From NCBI GenBank assembly GCA_938003835.1, contig CALKXJ010000012.1, positions 186,001-250,000 of the forward strand: DNA of 64,000 nt. Reading direction: 5' to 3'. Source of the DNA: an uncultured Bryobacteraceae bacterium (GTDB taxonomy: Bacteria > Acidobacteriota > Terriglobia > Bryobacterales > Bryobacteraceae). The notes below the pieces were generated by a model, which was not told where the DNA came from, did not search any database, and was given only the letters and a program-made list of their open reading frames with translations. Numbering within the stretch: position 1 is the stretch's first letter; each line of letters starts with the position of its first letter. Shown here in pieces: positions 43,263-51,735 of this stretch. The translations under genes were made by a program, and so were the position numbers.

Positions 43263-43790
43263 GTGAGCCGTCTACCCAGTTGTTTGCTGCTGTCGCTCGA
43301 GGGTGACGTCCCGGAGCTCGACGCTCTGCTGGAACGCGTGCGCCGGGGAGATTCGGATGCGGTCGTCGAACTGCGCCAGACTTGCGCCGGCGGCATCCGC
43401 TTCTTTCTGGAGCGAACTTTCGACCCCGCGGATCCCCAAAGCGCAACGAGACGCGTCTTTGATGCGCTCGTCCGGCGCATCAGAGAGAATGAGGCGGACG
43501 CCAGCCTGGCGGAGGCGGTGCGAGCGGCAGCGCGCGATTGCGGCTTCGTAACCCCGCGGCAGCGCCGGAGGAAACCACCTGCCGCCAGGGTTCGCGCCCT
43601 CAAAGAGGCTCTGGCGAACTGCTCCGAGCTCGAGCGCGAATATCTCGAGCGTTGTTATCTCCACGGGGAGGACCCGGCCGAAGTGCGCGACGAACTCGGC
43701 CTGAGCCGCGAGGAGGTCACGGCGCTCCACCGCAGGCTCGGTGGTCCCGCGCGGATGCTGCTTCAAGCCCGTGCGGCCGGCAAGAGCTGA
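43263..43790 (+). CDS. Sigma-70-family (ECF-like) factor
   Basis: Protein of 175 residues with the two-domain layout of an ECF sigma factor. Residues about 16-80 resemble region 2 (ALLERVRRGDSDAVVELRQ, then RRVFDALVRRIRE). Residues about 115-165 form a region 4 helix-turn-helix (ALANCSELEREYLERCYLHG, VRDELGLSREEVTALHRRL). The aromatic/acidic residues of region 2 that melt DNA are weakly kept, so it may be a divergent or non-classical sigma. GTG 43263 is the start. No anti-sigma gene is adjacent; the following eIF2B-like gene begins 31 bases later. Confidence 0.75.
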   Translation: MSRLPSCLLLSLEGDVPELDALLERVRRGDSDAVVELRQTCAGGIRFFLERTFDPADPQSATRRVFDALVRRIRENEADASLAEAVRAAARDCGFVTPRQRRRKPPAARVRALKEALANCSELEREYLERCYLHGEDPAEVRDELGLSREEVTALHRRLGGPARMLLQARAAGKS

Positions 43791-43821
43791 ACCTGGCGAG
43801 GCTGCTATCCTGTCCGGGCGA

Positions 43822-44724
43822 ATGCGGCCTCTTCCCGAAGCCCTCGCCACCGCGATCGACGAAATCCAAAGCGATCGCACAAGCGGCGCCGCCGCGCTGG
43901 CGCGCCGGGCCGCCCAAGCCGTTTTCGAGGCTGCGCCCGAGCTCGACCGGCTGGCGCCGGAAGAGAGACTCCTGACCCTGACCGAGATCGCCCGCCGTCT
44001 GGTGCTCGCGCAGCCGGCCATGGCCCCGCTGGTGAATCTCGCAGACACGCTCCTGCGGGGAACCGGCTCGATCGGGGATGCTGCGGGCAGTTTCCTCCAG
44101 CATTTGGACTCGGCGCGGGACAGGGTCGCCCGCCACGGCGCCGCGCTCATCGCGGGCGGCGGCGCGATCCTCACCCACTCCTCCAGCCAAGCCGTCCTTG
44201 ACGCCCTGCTCGCCGCACACGCCTCCGGCAAGCGCTTCCTCATCTATGCGACCGAATCGCGCCCGCAGCGCGAGGGCGTCTGGCTGGCGCGCCGCCTGGG
44301 CGAAGCCGGCATCGCGGTGCGGCTCATCATCGACGCCGCCGTTTTCGCCCGGCTGCCGAACTGCTCGCTCGCCCTCACCGGCGCCGATGCGATTTCGAGC
44401 GCCGGCGTCGTCAACAAGACCGGGACCGCCCCGCTCGCCCTTGCTGCGCGCGCCCTCGGCAAGCCGTTCTACGTGCTGTGCGGCACGGAGAAGTTCCTAC
44501 CCGCAGGCTACCGCCTGCCGCCTGAGCCCGCCAAGCCGGTTGAGGAGATTCTCCCCGAAGAGCTGCCGAACGTCGCAGCGGAAAACTTCTATTTCGAGAC
44601 AACGCCGTTGGAGCTTGTCAGCGGCGTCATCACCGAGGAGGGCCTACTCGCCCCGGAGCAGGTCCGGGCGCGCCTCGAGGCGCGGGGGATTCATCCGGCG
44701 CTGCTCATCAACACCGGCAGTTGA
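43822..44724 (+). CDS. eIF2B alpha/beta/delta-like sugar-phosphate isomerase family protein
   Basis: About 300 residues, related to the initiation-factor-2B/methylthioribose-1-phosphate isomerase superfamily. Seen: ALIAGGGAILTHSSSQAVLDAL, FLIYATESRPQREGVWLAR (the SRP loop), LTGADAISSAGVVNKTGTAPLAL (substrate-binding GAD and NK motifs) and PFYVLCGTEKFLP. An N-terminal helical domain covers residues 1-90. Bacterial relatives include MtnA and archaeal-type ribose-1,5-bisphosphate isomerase, and this protein is shorter than MtnA, so its substrate is uncertain. ATG 43822 avoids overlap with the sigma-like gene. The last 17 bases overlap the convergent URO-D-like gene. Confidence 0.85.
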   Translation: MRPLPEALATAIDEIQSDRTSGAAALARRAAQAVFEAAPELDRLAPEERLLTLTEIARRLVLAQPAMAPLVNLADTLLRGTGSIGDAAGSFLQHLDSARDRVARHGAALIAGGGAILTHSSSQAVLDALLAAHASGKRFLIYATESRPQREGVWLARRLGEAGIAVRLIIDAAVFARLPNCSLALTGADAISSAGVVNKTGTAPLALAARALGKPFYVLCGTEKFLPAGYRLPPEPAKPVEEILPEELPNVAAENFYFETTPLELVSGVITEEGLLAPEQVRARLEARGIHPALLINTGS

Positions 44725-45769
44725 GCATGACCTCCACTTTCCGCCGTATGGTCTCATGCGCCTCGGGGACGCTCAACACGTCGCACTCGGAACCCAGGAT
44801 GAACGGGTGCGCGGCGGCCGCCATCCGCTCGAGCAGCTCGCAGGTGAGCCGCGCCACCTCCTCCACCGGCATCCGGCTGTCGGAATAGAAGGACTTCGTG
44901 GGCAGGTTGCCGTAGAGCACGACGTCGCGGGGCACCCTCGCCGCGTCCTCCCACAGTCGCCGCGAGCTGCCCAGGCTGAGAATCACCGGGTGAAGCCGCC
45001 GGCCGAAAGCCTCCACCATGGCGTCAGTGGTTTCGCCGCAATCATGGAAGATCAGGTCCACGCCCGCATCGTCCATCTGTCGCTTCAGCCGGAGATTGGG
45101 CTCCATCACGAACCGCTCGAAGATGTCCGAGCCCGCCGCGATCTGTTTGGGCGAGAGGTAGACCGCGTTGGCCGCCGGCTCGCAGACAATGATGGCCCGG
45201 GCGCCTGCGGCAATCTGCGCGGCGACCGAGCGCGCCACCGTGAGCTCGGCCAGCTCCGCGGCGCGCTCGGCCAGCGCGACCGCAGGCTCCTCTTCGCCGG
45301 TGAGCCCCATGCCGGCCAGCGCCACGGCCGAGATCGGGTCTCCGACGAGTTTGGTCATCAGCGAGAATGGCCCGATGGTCATCCCCACCGGCACCAGATC
45401 CGTGTGGCGGGCGATGTAGCGGATGGCCTCCTGATGCGCCCGGTTGCCCTCGCCGAACGGCGCATCCTGCCGCCGCCGGAGCGTCTCGACCGCCTCCAGA
45501 GGCGGCGGCTCGCGGAACTGGAACTGCTCGATCTCGCTCTCGGCGACGCCGAGGTTTCCGAGCAGGTCGGCCTTCTCCAGCCGCAGATCCATGAGCGGGA
45601 TCGCCAGCGGGGACCCGTAGCGCCGCGCGGCCCGCTCCACCACGCGCCCGAGCGCCTCCCCATCCCGGCGGACCGCTTCCGGATCCGGCTCTTCGGCGAG
45701 CACCAGGTCCGTGCCAATGGGAAACCTCAGGCCACGGGCGCCAAGCTCGAGATAGAATTCGCGGGTCAC
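44708..45769 (-). CDS. Uroporphyrinogen decarboxylase-like protein (second, distant paralogue)
   Basis: TIM-barrel protein of 353 residues, URO-D superfamily. Seen: GRVVERAARRYGSPLAIPLM, DLVPVGMTIGPFSLMTKLVG, ARAIIVCEPAANAVYLSPKQ, LIFHDCGETTDAMV and HPFILGSECDVLSVPEA. The cysteine and histidine pattern (FHDCGET, GSECD) resembles corrinoid-methyltransferase relatives (MtaA/MtbA-like) that bind zinc and a methyl acceptor thiol, rather than HemE, whose N-terminal arginine motif is missing. GTG 45769 follows GGAAGG closely. It is only distantly similar to the protein at 11-12 kb. Function is not assigned. Confidence 0.82.
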   Translation of the reverse strand: MTREFYLELGARGLRFPIGTDLVLAEEPDPEAVRRDGEALGRVVERAARRYGSPLAIPLMDLRLEKADLLGNLGVAESEIEQFQFREPPPLEAVETLRRRQDAPFGEGNRAHQEAIRYIARHTDLVPVGMTIGPFSLMTKLVGDPISAVALAGMGLTGEEEPAVALAERAAELAELTVARSVAAQIAAGARAIIVCEPAANAVYLSPKQIAAGSDIFERFVMEPNLRLKRQMDDAGVDLIFHDCGETTDAMVEAFGRRLHPVILSLGSSRRLWEDAARVPRDVVLYGNLPTKSFYSDSRMPVEEVARLTCELLERMAAAAHPFILGSECDVLSVPEAHETIRRKVEVMLNCRC

Positions 45770-45850
45770 AGCCTTCCATCCTAACCCAGGCGTTCAGCCG
45801 GACCTCTGATGTAATCTATTGAGCAGTTTCCAATCGAGGAGGTCGATACG

Positions 45851-46966
45851 ATGCCGGATGCCCTGAGCCGGCGCCAGTTCCTGTGCGCGGCTGCTGCCCC
45901 CGCGGCGAGCCTGGCGGGCGCGCGCTCACCCGAGCGGGATGTACGCTGCATCTTCCTGCTGCTGGTAGGCGGTCCGTCGCAGCTCGACACCTGGGATCCC
46001 AAACCCGAGGCGCCCGCGCATGTGCGGAGCCCCTGGCGTCCGATCCCGACGAATGTCACCGGCATCCGGATCACGGAGCTGTTTCCCCGCATGGCGCGGC
46101 ACGCCGACAAATACTCGCTGGTGCGCGGCATGCATCACGCTGCCGCGCCCGTGCACGATGTCGGCCATCAGGCCGTCCAGACCGGCCGGGCGTTCCGGCG
46201 CGGCATCGAACACCCGCATCTCGGCTGCGTCGTCGGGAAGTTTAGGGGCTCGCACGGGGATGTGCCGGCGCATGCCGTTCTGCCCGGCCCGCTCGGGCCG
46301 ACGGGCGGCAACCTGCCGCAAGGCCAGGGCGCGGGCTACCTCGGCAGCTCCTGCGCGCCCGCCCTCCGCACGCCCGAGGAGTGCGGCGTCGCCGACGAAC
46401 CCGAGCGCCTGCGCCGACGCTACGGCAGCCATCTCTTCGGCCGGAGCTGCCTGGCCGCCCGCCGCCTCATCGAGGCCGGCGCCCGCTTCGTCACCGTCAA
46501 CATGTTCGACACCGTCTTCGGCCGCCGCACCTGGGACTGCCACGGCTACGAGCCGTTCTCCCGTCTCGAGGACTACCGGGATCACGTCGCCGGCGTCTTT
46601 GATCGGGCCTTCAGCGCCCTGCTCGAGGATCTCGACGAGCGCGGCCTGCTGGCCACCACCATGGTGATCGCCACCGGCGAGTTCGGCCGTACGCCGCGCC
46701 GCAATTTCGCCGGGGGCCGCGACCACTGGCCCTACTGCTGGACGGCGATCGCCGGAGGCGGACCGCTCAAGTGCGGCGAGGTGATCGGCGCCTCCGACGC
46801 CGAGGGGGCCTTTCCCAAAGACCGACCGGTCACGCCGGCCCAGTTGGCCGCCACGATCTATCAGGCCTTCGGAATCGACCCCCACAGCGAGATCGCAGGG
46901 CCGGACGGCAAGAGGATCCCGCTGGTGGAGCCGGGCGTCGAGCCCGTCCGCGAGCTGCTCATTTAA
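45851..46966 (+). CDS. Tat-exported DUF1501 protein
   Basis: Protein of 371 residues with a twin-arginine leader (LSRRQFLCAAAAPAASLAGA). The DUF1501 domain belongs to the alkaline-phosphatase/sulfatase-like superfamily. CIFLLLVGGPSQLDTWDPKP is the family's typical entry, followed by YSLVRGMHH, HDVGHQAVQTGR, WDCHGYEPF and MVIATGEFGRTPRRN. GGRDHWPYCWTAIAGGG is also present. In Planctomycetes and Acidobacteria such proteins are abundant and uncharacterised. A GGAGG site precedes the ATG by ten bases. The cupin gene follows after 31 bases, so this may be the head of a three-gene sugar-related operon. Confidence 0.9.
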   Translation: MPDALSRRQFLCAAAAPAASLAGARSPERDVRCIFLLLVGGPSQLDTWDPKPEAPAHVRSPWRPIPTNVTGIRITELFPRMARHADKYSLVRGMHHAAAPVHDVGHQAVQTGRAFRRGIEHPHLGCVVGKFRGSHGDVPAHAVLPGPLGPTGGNLPQGQGAGYLGSSCAPALRTPEECGVADEPERLRRRYGSHLFGRSCLAARRLIEAGARFVTVNMFDTVFGRRTWDCHGYEPFSRLEDYRDHVAGVFDRAFSALLEDLDERGLLATTMVIATGEFGRTPRRNFAGGRDHWPYCWTAIAGGGPLKCGEVIGASDAEGAFPKDRPVTPAQLAATIYQAFGIDPHSEIAGPDGKRIPLVEPGVEPVRELLI

Positions 46967-46997
46967 GACGCGCGGCCTCGCGTGGTACATTCAGAGC

Positions 46998-48209
46998 ATG
47001 CCGAACGCAGACATTCTCAAAGACGCGCTCACCGAGGGCCAGGGCATCGTGCGCCTTGCGCCCTGCTGGGTTCCGCGCTCGTTCCTGATGCCCGGCGGGC
47101 GGCTCCGGCTGGATCCGCGCGACCTGTATGCGCTCGGCGCCCACCGCGGCGGCATCGACGAGCGCTGGTTCGCCTCCACCACCAAGGCCGACAACGGCCC
47201 GCTGACCGCTCCGGACGAGGGCTTAAGCTACATCGACTTCCACGGCAAGCGGGTCCTGCTCAAAGAGGCCATCGAGACGATGGGCGACCGCTTCCTCGGC
47301 GCCGACGTCATGGCCAAATACGGCGGGTGGAATCTTCTGTGCAAATTCTTCGACAACCTGGGCCCGATCCCCCACCATCTGCATCAGAACGACGCTTTCG
47401 CTGCGCGCGTCGGCGCCAAGGGGAAGCCCGAGGCCTACTACTTCCCGCCCCAGTACAACATGCGGGAGAACAATTTTCCCTACACCTTCATGGGCCTCAA
47501 CCCCGGCACCACGCGCGACGACGTCCGCCGGTGTCTGGAGCGCTGGAACGAGGGCGACAACGGCATCCTCTATCTCTCCCATGCCTTCAAGCTCAAGCCG
47601 GGCACCGGCTGGCAGGTTGACGCCGGCATCCTGCACGCGCCCGGCTCTCTGGTCACCTACGAGCCGCAGGTGAACTCCGACGTCTTCGCCATGTTCCAGT
47701 CGATGGTGGAGGGCCGCGCCGTGCCGTGGGAGCTCCTGGTGAAGGACGTCCCGCCGGAGCACCACCATGACCTCGACTACCTGCTCGACATGCTCGACTG
47801 GGACGCCAACCTCGACCCCGAGTTCCACAAGCATCACTATTTCGAACCGGCGCCGGTGAAAGATCCCGAGGAGATGGCCGACAGCGGCTATCAGGAGAAG
47901 TGGGTGGTCTACTCGACGCCCCATTACTCGGCCAAGGAGCTCACCGTCTTCCCGGGCCATGAAGTCGTCATTCGCGACGCCGCCGCCTACGGGCTCATCC
48001 TGACGCAGGGCCACGGAAAGATCGGCGTCTTCGACGTCTCCACCCCGTCGCTCATCCGCTACGGCGAGATGACCGAGGACGAACTGTTCGTGACCGCGGA
48101 GGCGGCGCGCGCCGGCGTCAAGATCGCCAACCGGAGCGCGACCGAGAATCTGGTCATGCTCAAGCATTTCGGTCCCGGCAATCCCGACGCCGAGAGGTTT
48201 ATCCGATGA
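46998..48209 (+). CDS. Cupin-fold protein, type I phosphomannose isomerase-like
   Basis: Protein of 403 residues with two cupin-like halves. The metal-binding motif PIPHHLHQNDAFAARVG supplies histidines expected of the first cupin, and KPGTGWQVDAGILHAPGSLVTYE supplies the later histidine. PPEHHHDLDYLLDMLDWD holds another histidine cluster. The layout is that of type I mannose-6-phosphate isomerase-like proteins without a clear match to ManA. The stop overlaps the start of the epimerase gene (ATGA, 48206-48209), indicating a shared sugar pathway. The substrate is unknown. Confidence 0.78.
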   Translation: MPNADILKDALTEGQGIVRLAPCWVPRSFLMPGGRLRLDPRDLYALGAHRGGIDERWFASTTKADNGPLTAPDEGLSYIDFHGKRVLLKEAIETMGDRFLGADVMAKYGGWNLLCKFFDNLGPIPHHLHQNDAFAARVGAKGKPEAYYFPPQYNMRENNFPYTFMGLNPGTTRDDVRRCLERWNEGDNGILYLSHAFKLKPGTGWQVDAGILHAPGSLVTYEPQVNSDVFAMFQSMVEGRAVPWELLVKDVPPEHHHDLDYLLDMLDWDANLDPEFHKHHYFEPAPVKDPEEMADSGYQEKWVVYSTPHYSAKELTVFPGHEVVIRDAAAYGLILTQGHGKIGVFDVSTPSLIRYGEMTEDELFVTAEAARAGVKIANRSATENLVMLKHFGPGNPDAERFIR

Positions 48210-49039
48210 AGTTCGGCGTCAATTCGCTGCTGTGGACGGCCGGCTTCGGTAGCTCCCATCTGGCCTTGCTCGGCAAGGTGCGCCAGATGGGCTTCGACGG
48301 CATCGAGATCTCTCGGTTCGACTTCGACGGCTTCCCGGCGCGCGAGATCCGCTCGGCCGCCGAGGGTGAGGGCCTGGAATGCACCTTCTGCTCCGCTCTC
48401 ACCGGCTCGCTCAGCCTGGTGAGCGACGATGCGGCCATCCGCAGCCGGGCCCTCGACTTTCTTCGCCGCGGCATCGGGACCGCCGCCGAGCTCGGCGCGA
48501 CGAACTTCATGGGCCCCTTCTGCGCTCCCGTAGGCTACCTGCCCGGCCGCCGCCGGACCGACGACGAGTGGAAGCGAGCAGTCGAAGGGCTCCAGGCGCT
48601 TGGCGAGACGCTCGATGCCGCCGGCGTCACGCTCACCGTGGAGCCGCTCAACCGCTTCGAGACCTATTTCCTGAACACCGCCGCCGACGCTGCCCGGCTT
48701 TGCGACGACGTCGGCCACCCGCGGGTGAAGATCGCCTTCGACACCTTCCACGCCAACATCGAGGAGAAGAGCCTGCCGGGCGCCATCCGCACGCTCGGGC
48801 CGCGCCTCGCCCACGTGCACGCGTGTGAGAACGACCGGGGCGTGCCCGGTAGCGGCCATGTCGAATGGGCGGAGGTCTTCTCCGCCCTGCGGGATGTGGG
48901 CTACCAAGGCTGGGTCGTCATCGAAAGCTTCGGTTCGCAGATCCCGGAAATCGCCGCCGCGGCCTGCATCTGGCGCGATCTGGCGCCGAGCGCCGACGAC
49001 ATCGCTCGCCAGGGCGTGCGGTTCCTCCGCTCCCTGTAG
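48206..49039 (+). CDS. Sugar phosphate isomerase/epimerase (ketose 3-epimerase-like)
   Basis: TIM-barrel metalloenzyme of 277 residues, xylose-isomerase-like superfamily. The four metal-site segments expected for D-tagatose/D-psicose 3-epimerases are visible: glutamate in LTVEPLNRFETYFLNTA, aspartate in VKIAFDTFHANIEEKS, histidine in LAHVHACENDRGVPGSGHV and glutamate in WVVIESFGS. N-terminal MKFGVNSLLWTAGF is typical. It is translationally coupled to the cupin gene. Probable reaction: C3 epimerisation of a ketose or an equivalent isomerisation, with the exact sugar unknown. Confidence 0.9.
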   Translation: MKFGVNSLLWTAGFGSSHLALLGKVRQMGFDGIEISRFDFDGFPAREIRSAAEGEGLECTFCSALTGSLSLVSDDAAIRSRALDFLRRGIGTAAELGATNFMGPFCAPVGYLPGRRRTDDEWKRAVEGLQALGETLDAAGVTLTVEPLNRFETYFLNTAADAARLCDDVGHPRVKIAFDTFHANIEEKSLPGAIRTLGPRLAHVHACENDRGVPGSGHVEWAEVFSALRDVGYQGWVVIESFGSQIPEIAAAACIWRDLAPSADDIARQGVRFLRSL

Positions 49040-49111
49040 CCGTTCCGCGGGCCGCGCCCGCGCGCGAAGGCTGAATCAGTAGTTCAGAGCCTCAAAATCC
49101 TCAATTCGATA

Positions 49112-49144
49112 TATGATGGTACCGTAGGCTGTACGCGATGGTAC
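49112..49144 (+). promoter_or_regulatory. Candidate -10 and phased GATGGTAC repeat before redox pair
   Basis: TATGAT (49112-49117) is a possible -10 without a convincing -35. The octamer GATGGTAC occurs at 49115-49122 and 49137-49144, 22 bases apart, with a third GTAC core at 49131-49134. Spacing is close to one and two helical turns, which suits binding of a regulator dimer near the transcription start. This is an inference from pattern only. Confidence 0.35.
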
Positions 49145-49178
49145 GGATTTTGTCCCCCGTCCGAAGCGAGGAGTGAAG

Positions 49179-50078
49179 ATGACCGCACTCGTTTATGTGA
49201 TCCTCTACGCCGGCATCCTGGGCTTTCTGGCGGGCACCCTGGCGCGGGCCATCTCTTACGCCCGCCAGCCATTGCACCTGCGCTGGGAGCTCTATCCGGT
49301 TCCGCACGAGGAGCCCGAGCGCGTCCGCCACGGCGGCTCCTATTTTGAAACCTCCGACTGGTGGACCAGGCCGCTGCGCTTCAACCGGTTGACCGAGCTG
49401 AAGTTCACGCTCGAGGAGATGCTCCTGCTGAAAGGCCTCTGGCAGTTCAACCGCAAGCTCTGGTACCGCTCCTTCCCCTTCCATTTCGGCCTTTATCTGA
49501 TCGCCGGCGCCCTGGCGGCGCTCGTCGTCGCGGCCCTGGTGGCGCCCCCTCTGGCCTCGCTGGCCGCCGTGTTGGGCAAGCTGGGCGCCGCGCTGGCAAT
49601 CGCCGGAGCGCTCGGCCTGCTGTGGCGCCGGCTCCGGGATCCGAATTTGAAAAATTACACGGTGCCGGGCGATGTCTTCAACCTGGCCTTCTTCCTGGCG
49701 GCATTCAGCCTGCTAGGCGCCGGACTCCTCACCCGGCCCGGGGGAGCTCCGGGCGCGCTGGAGATCACGCGGGGCCTGGTGCGCTTCGACACGTCCCTTC
49801 AGATTCCCGGGCTGGTGGCGGCAGGGCTGATCCTCTCCTCGCTGCTCGTCATCTACATCCCGATGACGCACATGGCGCACTACGTCGCAAAGTACTTTAC
49901 CTATCACGCGATCCGCTGGGACGATCTGCCCGCCGCCCACGCCGCCGAGCTGCAGAAGAAGTTCGCCGAGTACCTGACCTACCGGCCTCACTGGTCGGCG
50001 CCGCACATCGCGAGCGGTGGCAGCAAGACCTGGGCCGAAATCGCCACGACAAATCCGTTTGAAGGGGCCAAGCGATGA
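49179..50078 (+). CDS. NarI/DsrM-like membrane cytochrome b-type subunit
   Basis: Protein of 299 residues with about five helices, resembling the gamma-subunit/DsrM family that binds haem b and passes quinol electrons to a cytoplasmic iron-sulfur partner. Helices include LVYVILYAGILGFLAGTLA, FPFHFGLYLIAGALAALVVA and VAAGLILSSLLVIYIPMTHMAHYV. Histidines in FPFHFG, MTHMAHY and YFTYHAIRW are candidate haem ligands. ATG 49179 is preferred over GTG 49173 because GAGGAG then has proper spacing. The stop overlaps the start of the HdrD-like gene (ATGA, 50075-50078). Confidence 0.85.
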   Translation: MTALVYVILYAGILGFLAGTLARAISYARQPLHLRWELYPVPHEEPERVRHGGSYFETSDWWTRPLRFNRLTELKFTLEEMLLLKGLWQFNRKLWYRSFPFHFGLYLIAGALAALVVAALVAPPLASLAAVLGKLGAALAIAGALGLLWRRLRDPNLKNYTVPGDVFNLAFFLAAFSLLGAGLLTRPGGAPGALEITRGLVRFDTSLQIPGLVAAGLILSSLLVIYIPMTHMAHYVAKYFTYHAIRWDDLPAAHAAELQKKFAEYLTYRPHWSAPHIASGGSKTWAEIATTNPFEGAKR

Positions 50079-51682
50079 GCAAAAACGTCAAGCTGAGCGA
50101 CATGGCGCGGCCGGACGACGAGCCGCTGCTGCACTTGGAAAACCGGGACCTGATGCCGCTGCCGCCGCCGCTCGACGATCCGGCCAAGGATCACGACTGG
50201 ACGCCGCTGTCGCCGCAGGTGCGCCAGCAGTTCGAGTGCCGGCTGGATGACACCTGCGCGGTGAGCGTGCCCAAGCCCAAGTCGAGAGAGGAAGAGCGCC
50301 AACTGGTCGAAAAGTTCCTGGCTGGTCTGGACAAGCTCTTCATCAAAGAAGACAACTGGAGCTTCCTCCAGCCGCTGGTGCTCAGCATGGAGCACTGCGC
50401 GCGCTGCCAGACCTGCTCCCAAGCCTGCCATATCTACGAAGCCAGCGGCTACAGCGAACTTTACCGCCCCACCTATCGCTCGGAGATCGTCCGCCGTCTC
50501 TACTACAAGTACGTGAAACACGGCGGCCTGCTCGCGGCCTTCCAACACGGCGACATCGAACTGAACTGGCCGCTGGTGGCCCGCCTCATCGAACTGTCCT
50601 ATCGCTGCAACCTTTGCCGCCGCTGCGCGCAGACCTGCCCGCTCGGCGTCGACAACGGGCTGGTCGCGCACGAGCTGCGCAAGCTCTTCAGCCAGGAAAT
50701 GGGCATCGCCCCCAAGGAGATTCACGAACAGGGTTCCGTGCTTCAACTCAAGGTCGGCTCCTCGACCGGCATGAATGCGCTGGTGGTGAAGGACAACATC
50801 GCTTTCATCGATGAGGAGATGACCGAGAAGACCGGCATCAAAGTAGAGACGCCCTGGGACGTAGAGGGCGCCGACGTGCTCCTGATCCACAACGCCGGCG
50901 AGATTCTGGCCTGGCCGGAAAACCCCGGCGCGTTCGCCATCATCCTCACCGCCGCCGGCATCAAGTGGACCCTCAGCTCAGAGCTGGCCGGCTACGACGC
51001 GATTAATTACGGACTCTGGTACGACGATGCGCAGTTTGCACGCGTCGCGCTCAAGCACGCCGAGGCGGCACGCAAGCTGAAGGTGAAGAAGATCGTGCTG
51101 GGCGAGTGCGGCCATGCCAACAAGGCGCTCTCGGTGGTGGCCGATCGGGTCCTGGTGGGCGATCACAACGTGCCCCGGGAAAGCGCCATCACGCTGCTGC
51201 ATGAGATCGTCATGAGCGGTCGCCTCAAGCTCGATCCCAGCCGGAACGACTTCCCCGTCACCCTGCACGACCCGTGCAACCTGGTCCGCTTGATGGGCGT
51301 CGTCAGCCCCCAGCGCGAAATTCTCCACAAGATCTGCCCGCAGTTTCGCGAAATGGAGCCCCACGGCGTAGACAACTACTGCTGCGGCGGCGGCTCCGGC
51401 TTCGCCATCATGAGCGGCCATAACTTTCCGGACTGGCGCTTCCACGTCTCCGGGCGCAAGAAGCTCGAGCAGGTGCTCAAGGTCTTCGCCGACTGTTTGG
51501 ACCCGTCGATCAACAAGTACGTCTGCGCCCCCTGCTCCAACTGCAAGGGCCAGTTCCGCGACATGATCGCCTACTACGATCTCTGGAACAAGCACCGCAT
51601 CGGCTACGGCGGCCTGGTCGAGCTGATCGTCAACGCCATGGAGGACGTCAAGCCCGGCTTCATCGACTGGGAGTGGCACTGA
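50075..51682 (+). CDS. HdrD/DsrK-like iron-sulfur protein
   Basis: Cytoplasmic electron-transfer subunit of 535 residues. Two [4Fe-4S] sites lie near residues 106 and 177 (CARCQTCSQACH and CNLCRRCAQTCPLGVD). A C-terminal CCG domain contains HDPCNLVR (about residue 398), NYCCGGGSGFA (about 436) and CAPCSNCKGQ (about 486), which in heterodisulfide-reductase relatives binds the unusual active-site cluster. A preceding region (GECGHANKALSVVADRVL) is a partial first CCG-like domain. Coupling to the membrane cytochrome suggests quinol-linked reduction or oxidation of a disulfide or similar acceptor, as in DsrMK, HmeCD or TmcBC. The true partner is unknown. Confidence 0.9.
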   Translation: MSKNVKLSDMARPDDEPLLHLENRDLMPLPPPLDDPAKDHDWTPLSPQVRQQFECRLDDTCAVSVPKPKSREEERQLVEKFLAGLDKLFIKEDNWSFLQPLVLSMEHCARCQTCSQACHIYEASGYSELYRPTYRSEIVRRLYYKYVKHGGLLAAFQHGDIELNWPLVARLIELSYRCNLCRRCAQTCPLGVDNGLVAHELRKLFSQEMGIAPKEIHEQGSVLQLKVGSSTGMNALVVKDNIAFIDEEMTEKTGIKVETPWDVEGADVLLIHNAGEILAWPENPGAFAIILTAAGIKWTLSSELAGYDAINYGLWYDDAQFARVALKHAEAARKLKVKKIVLGECGHANKALSVVADRVLVGDHNVPRESAITLLHEIVMSGRLKLDPSRNDFPVTLHDPCNLVRLMGVVSPQREILHKICPQFREMEPHGVDNYCCGGGSGFAIMSGHNFPDWRFHVSGRKKLEQVLKVFADCLDPSINKYVCAPCSNCKGQFRDMIAYYDLWNKHRIGYGGLVELIVNAMEDVKPGFIDWEWH

Positions 51683-51735
51683 GCGAGGCATCGCGCCGCT
51701 CGCCTTCGACTGGCCACTTCTAGGATGATGGAAGT

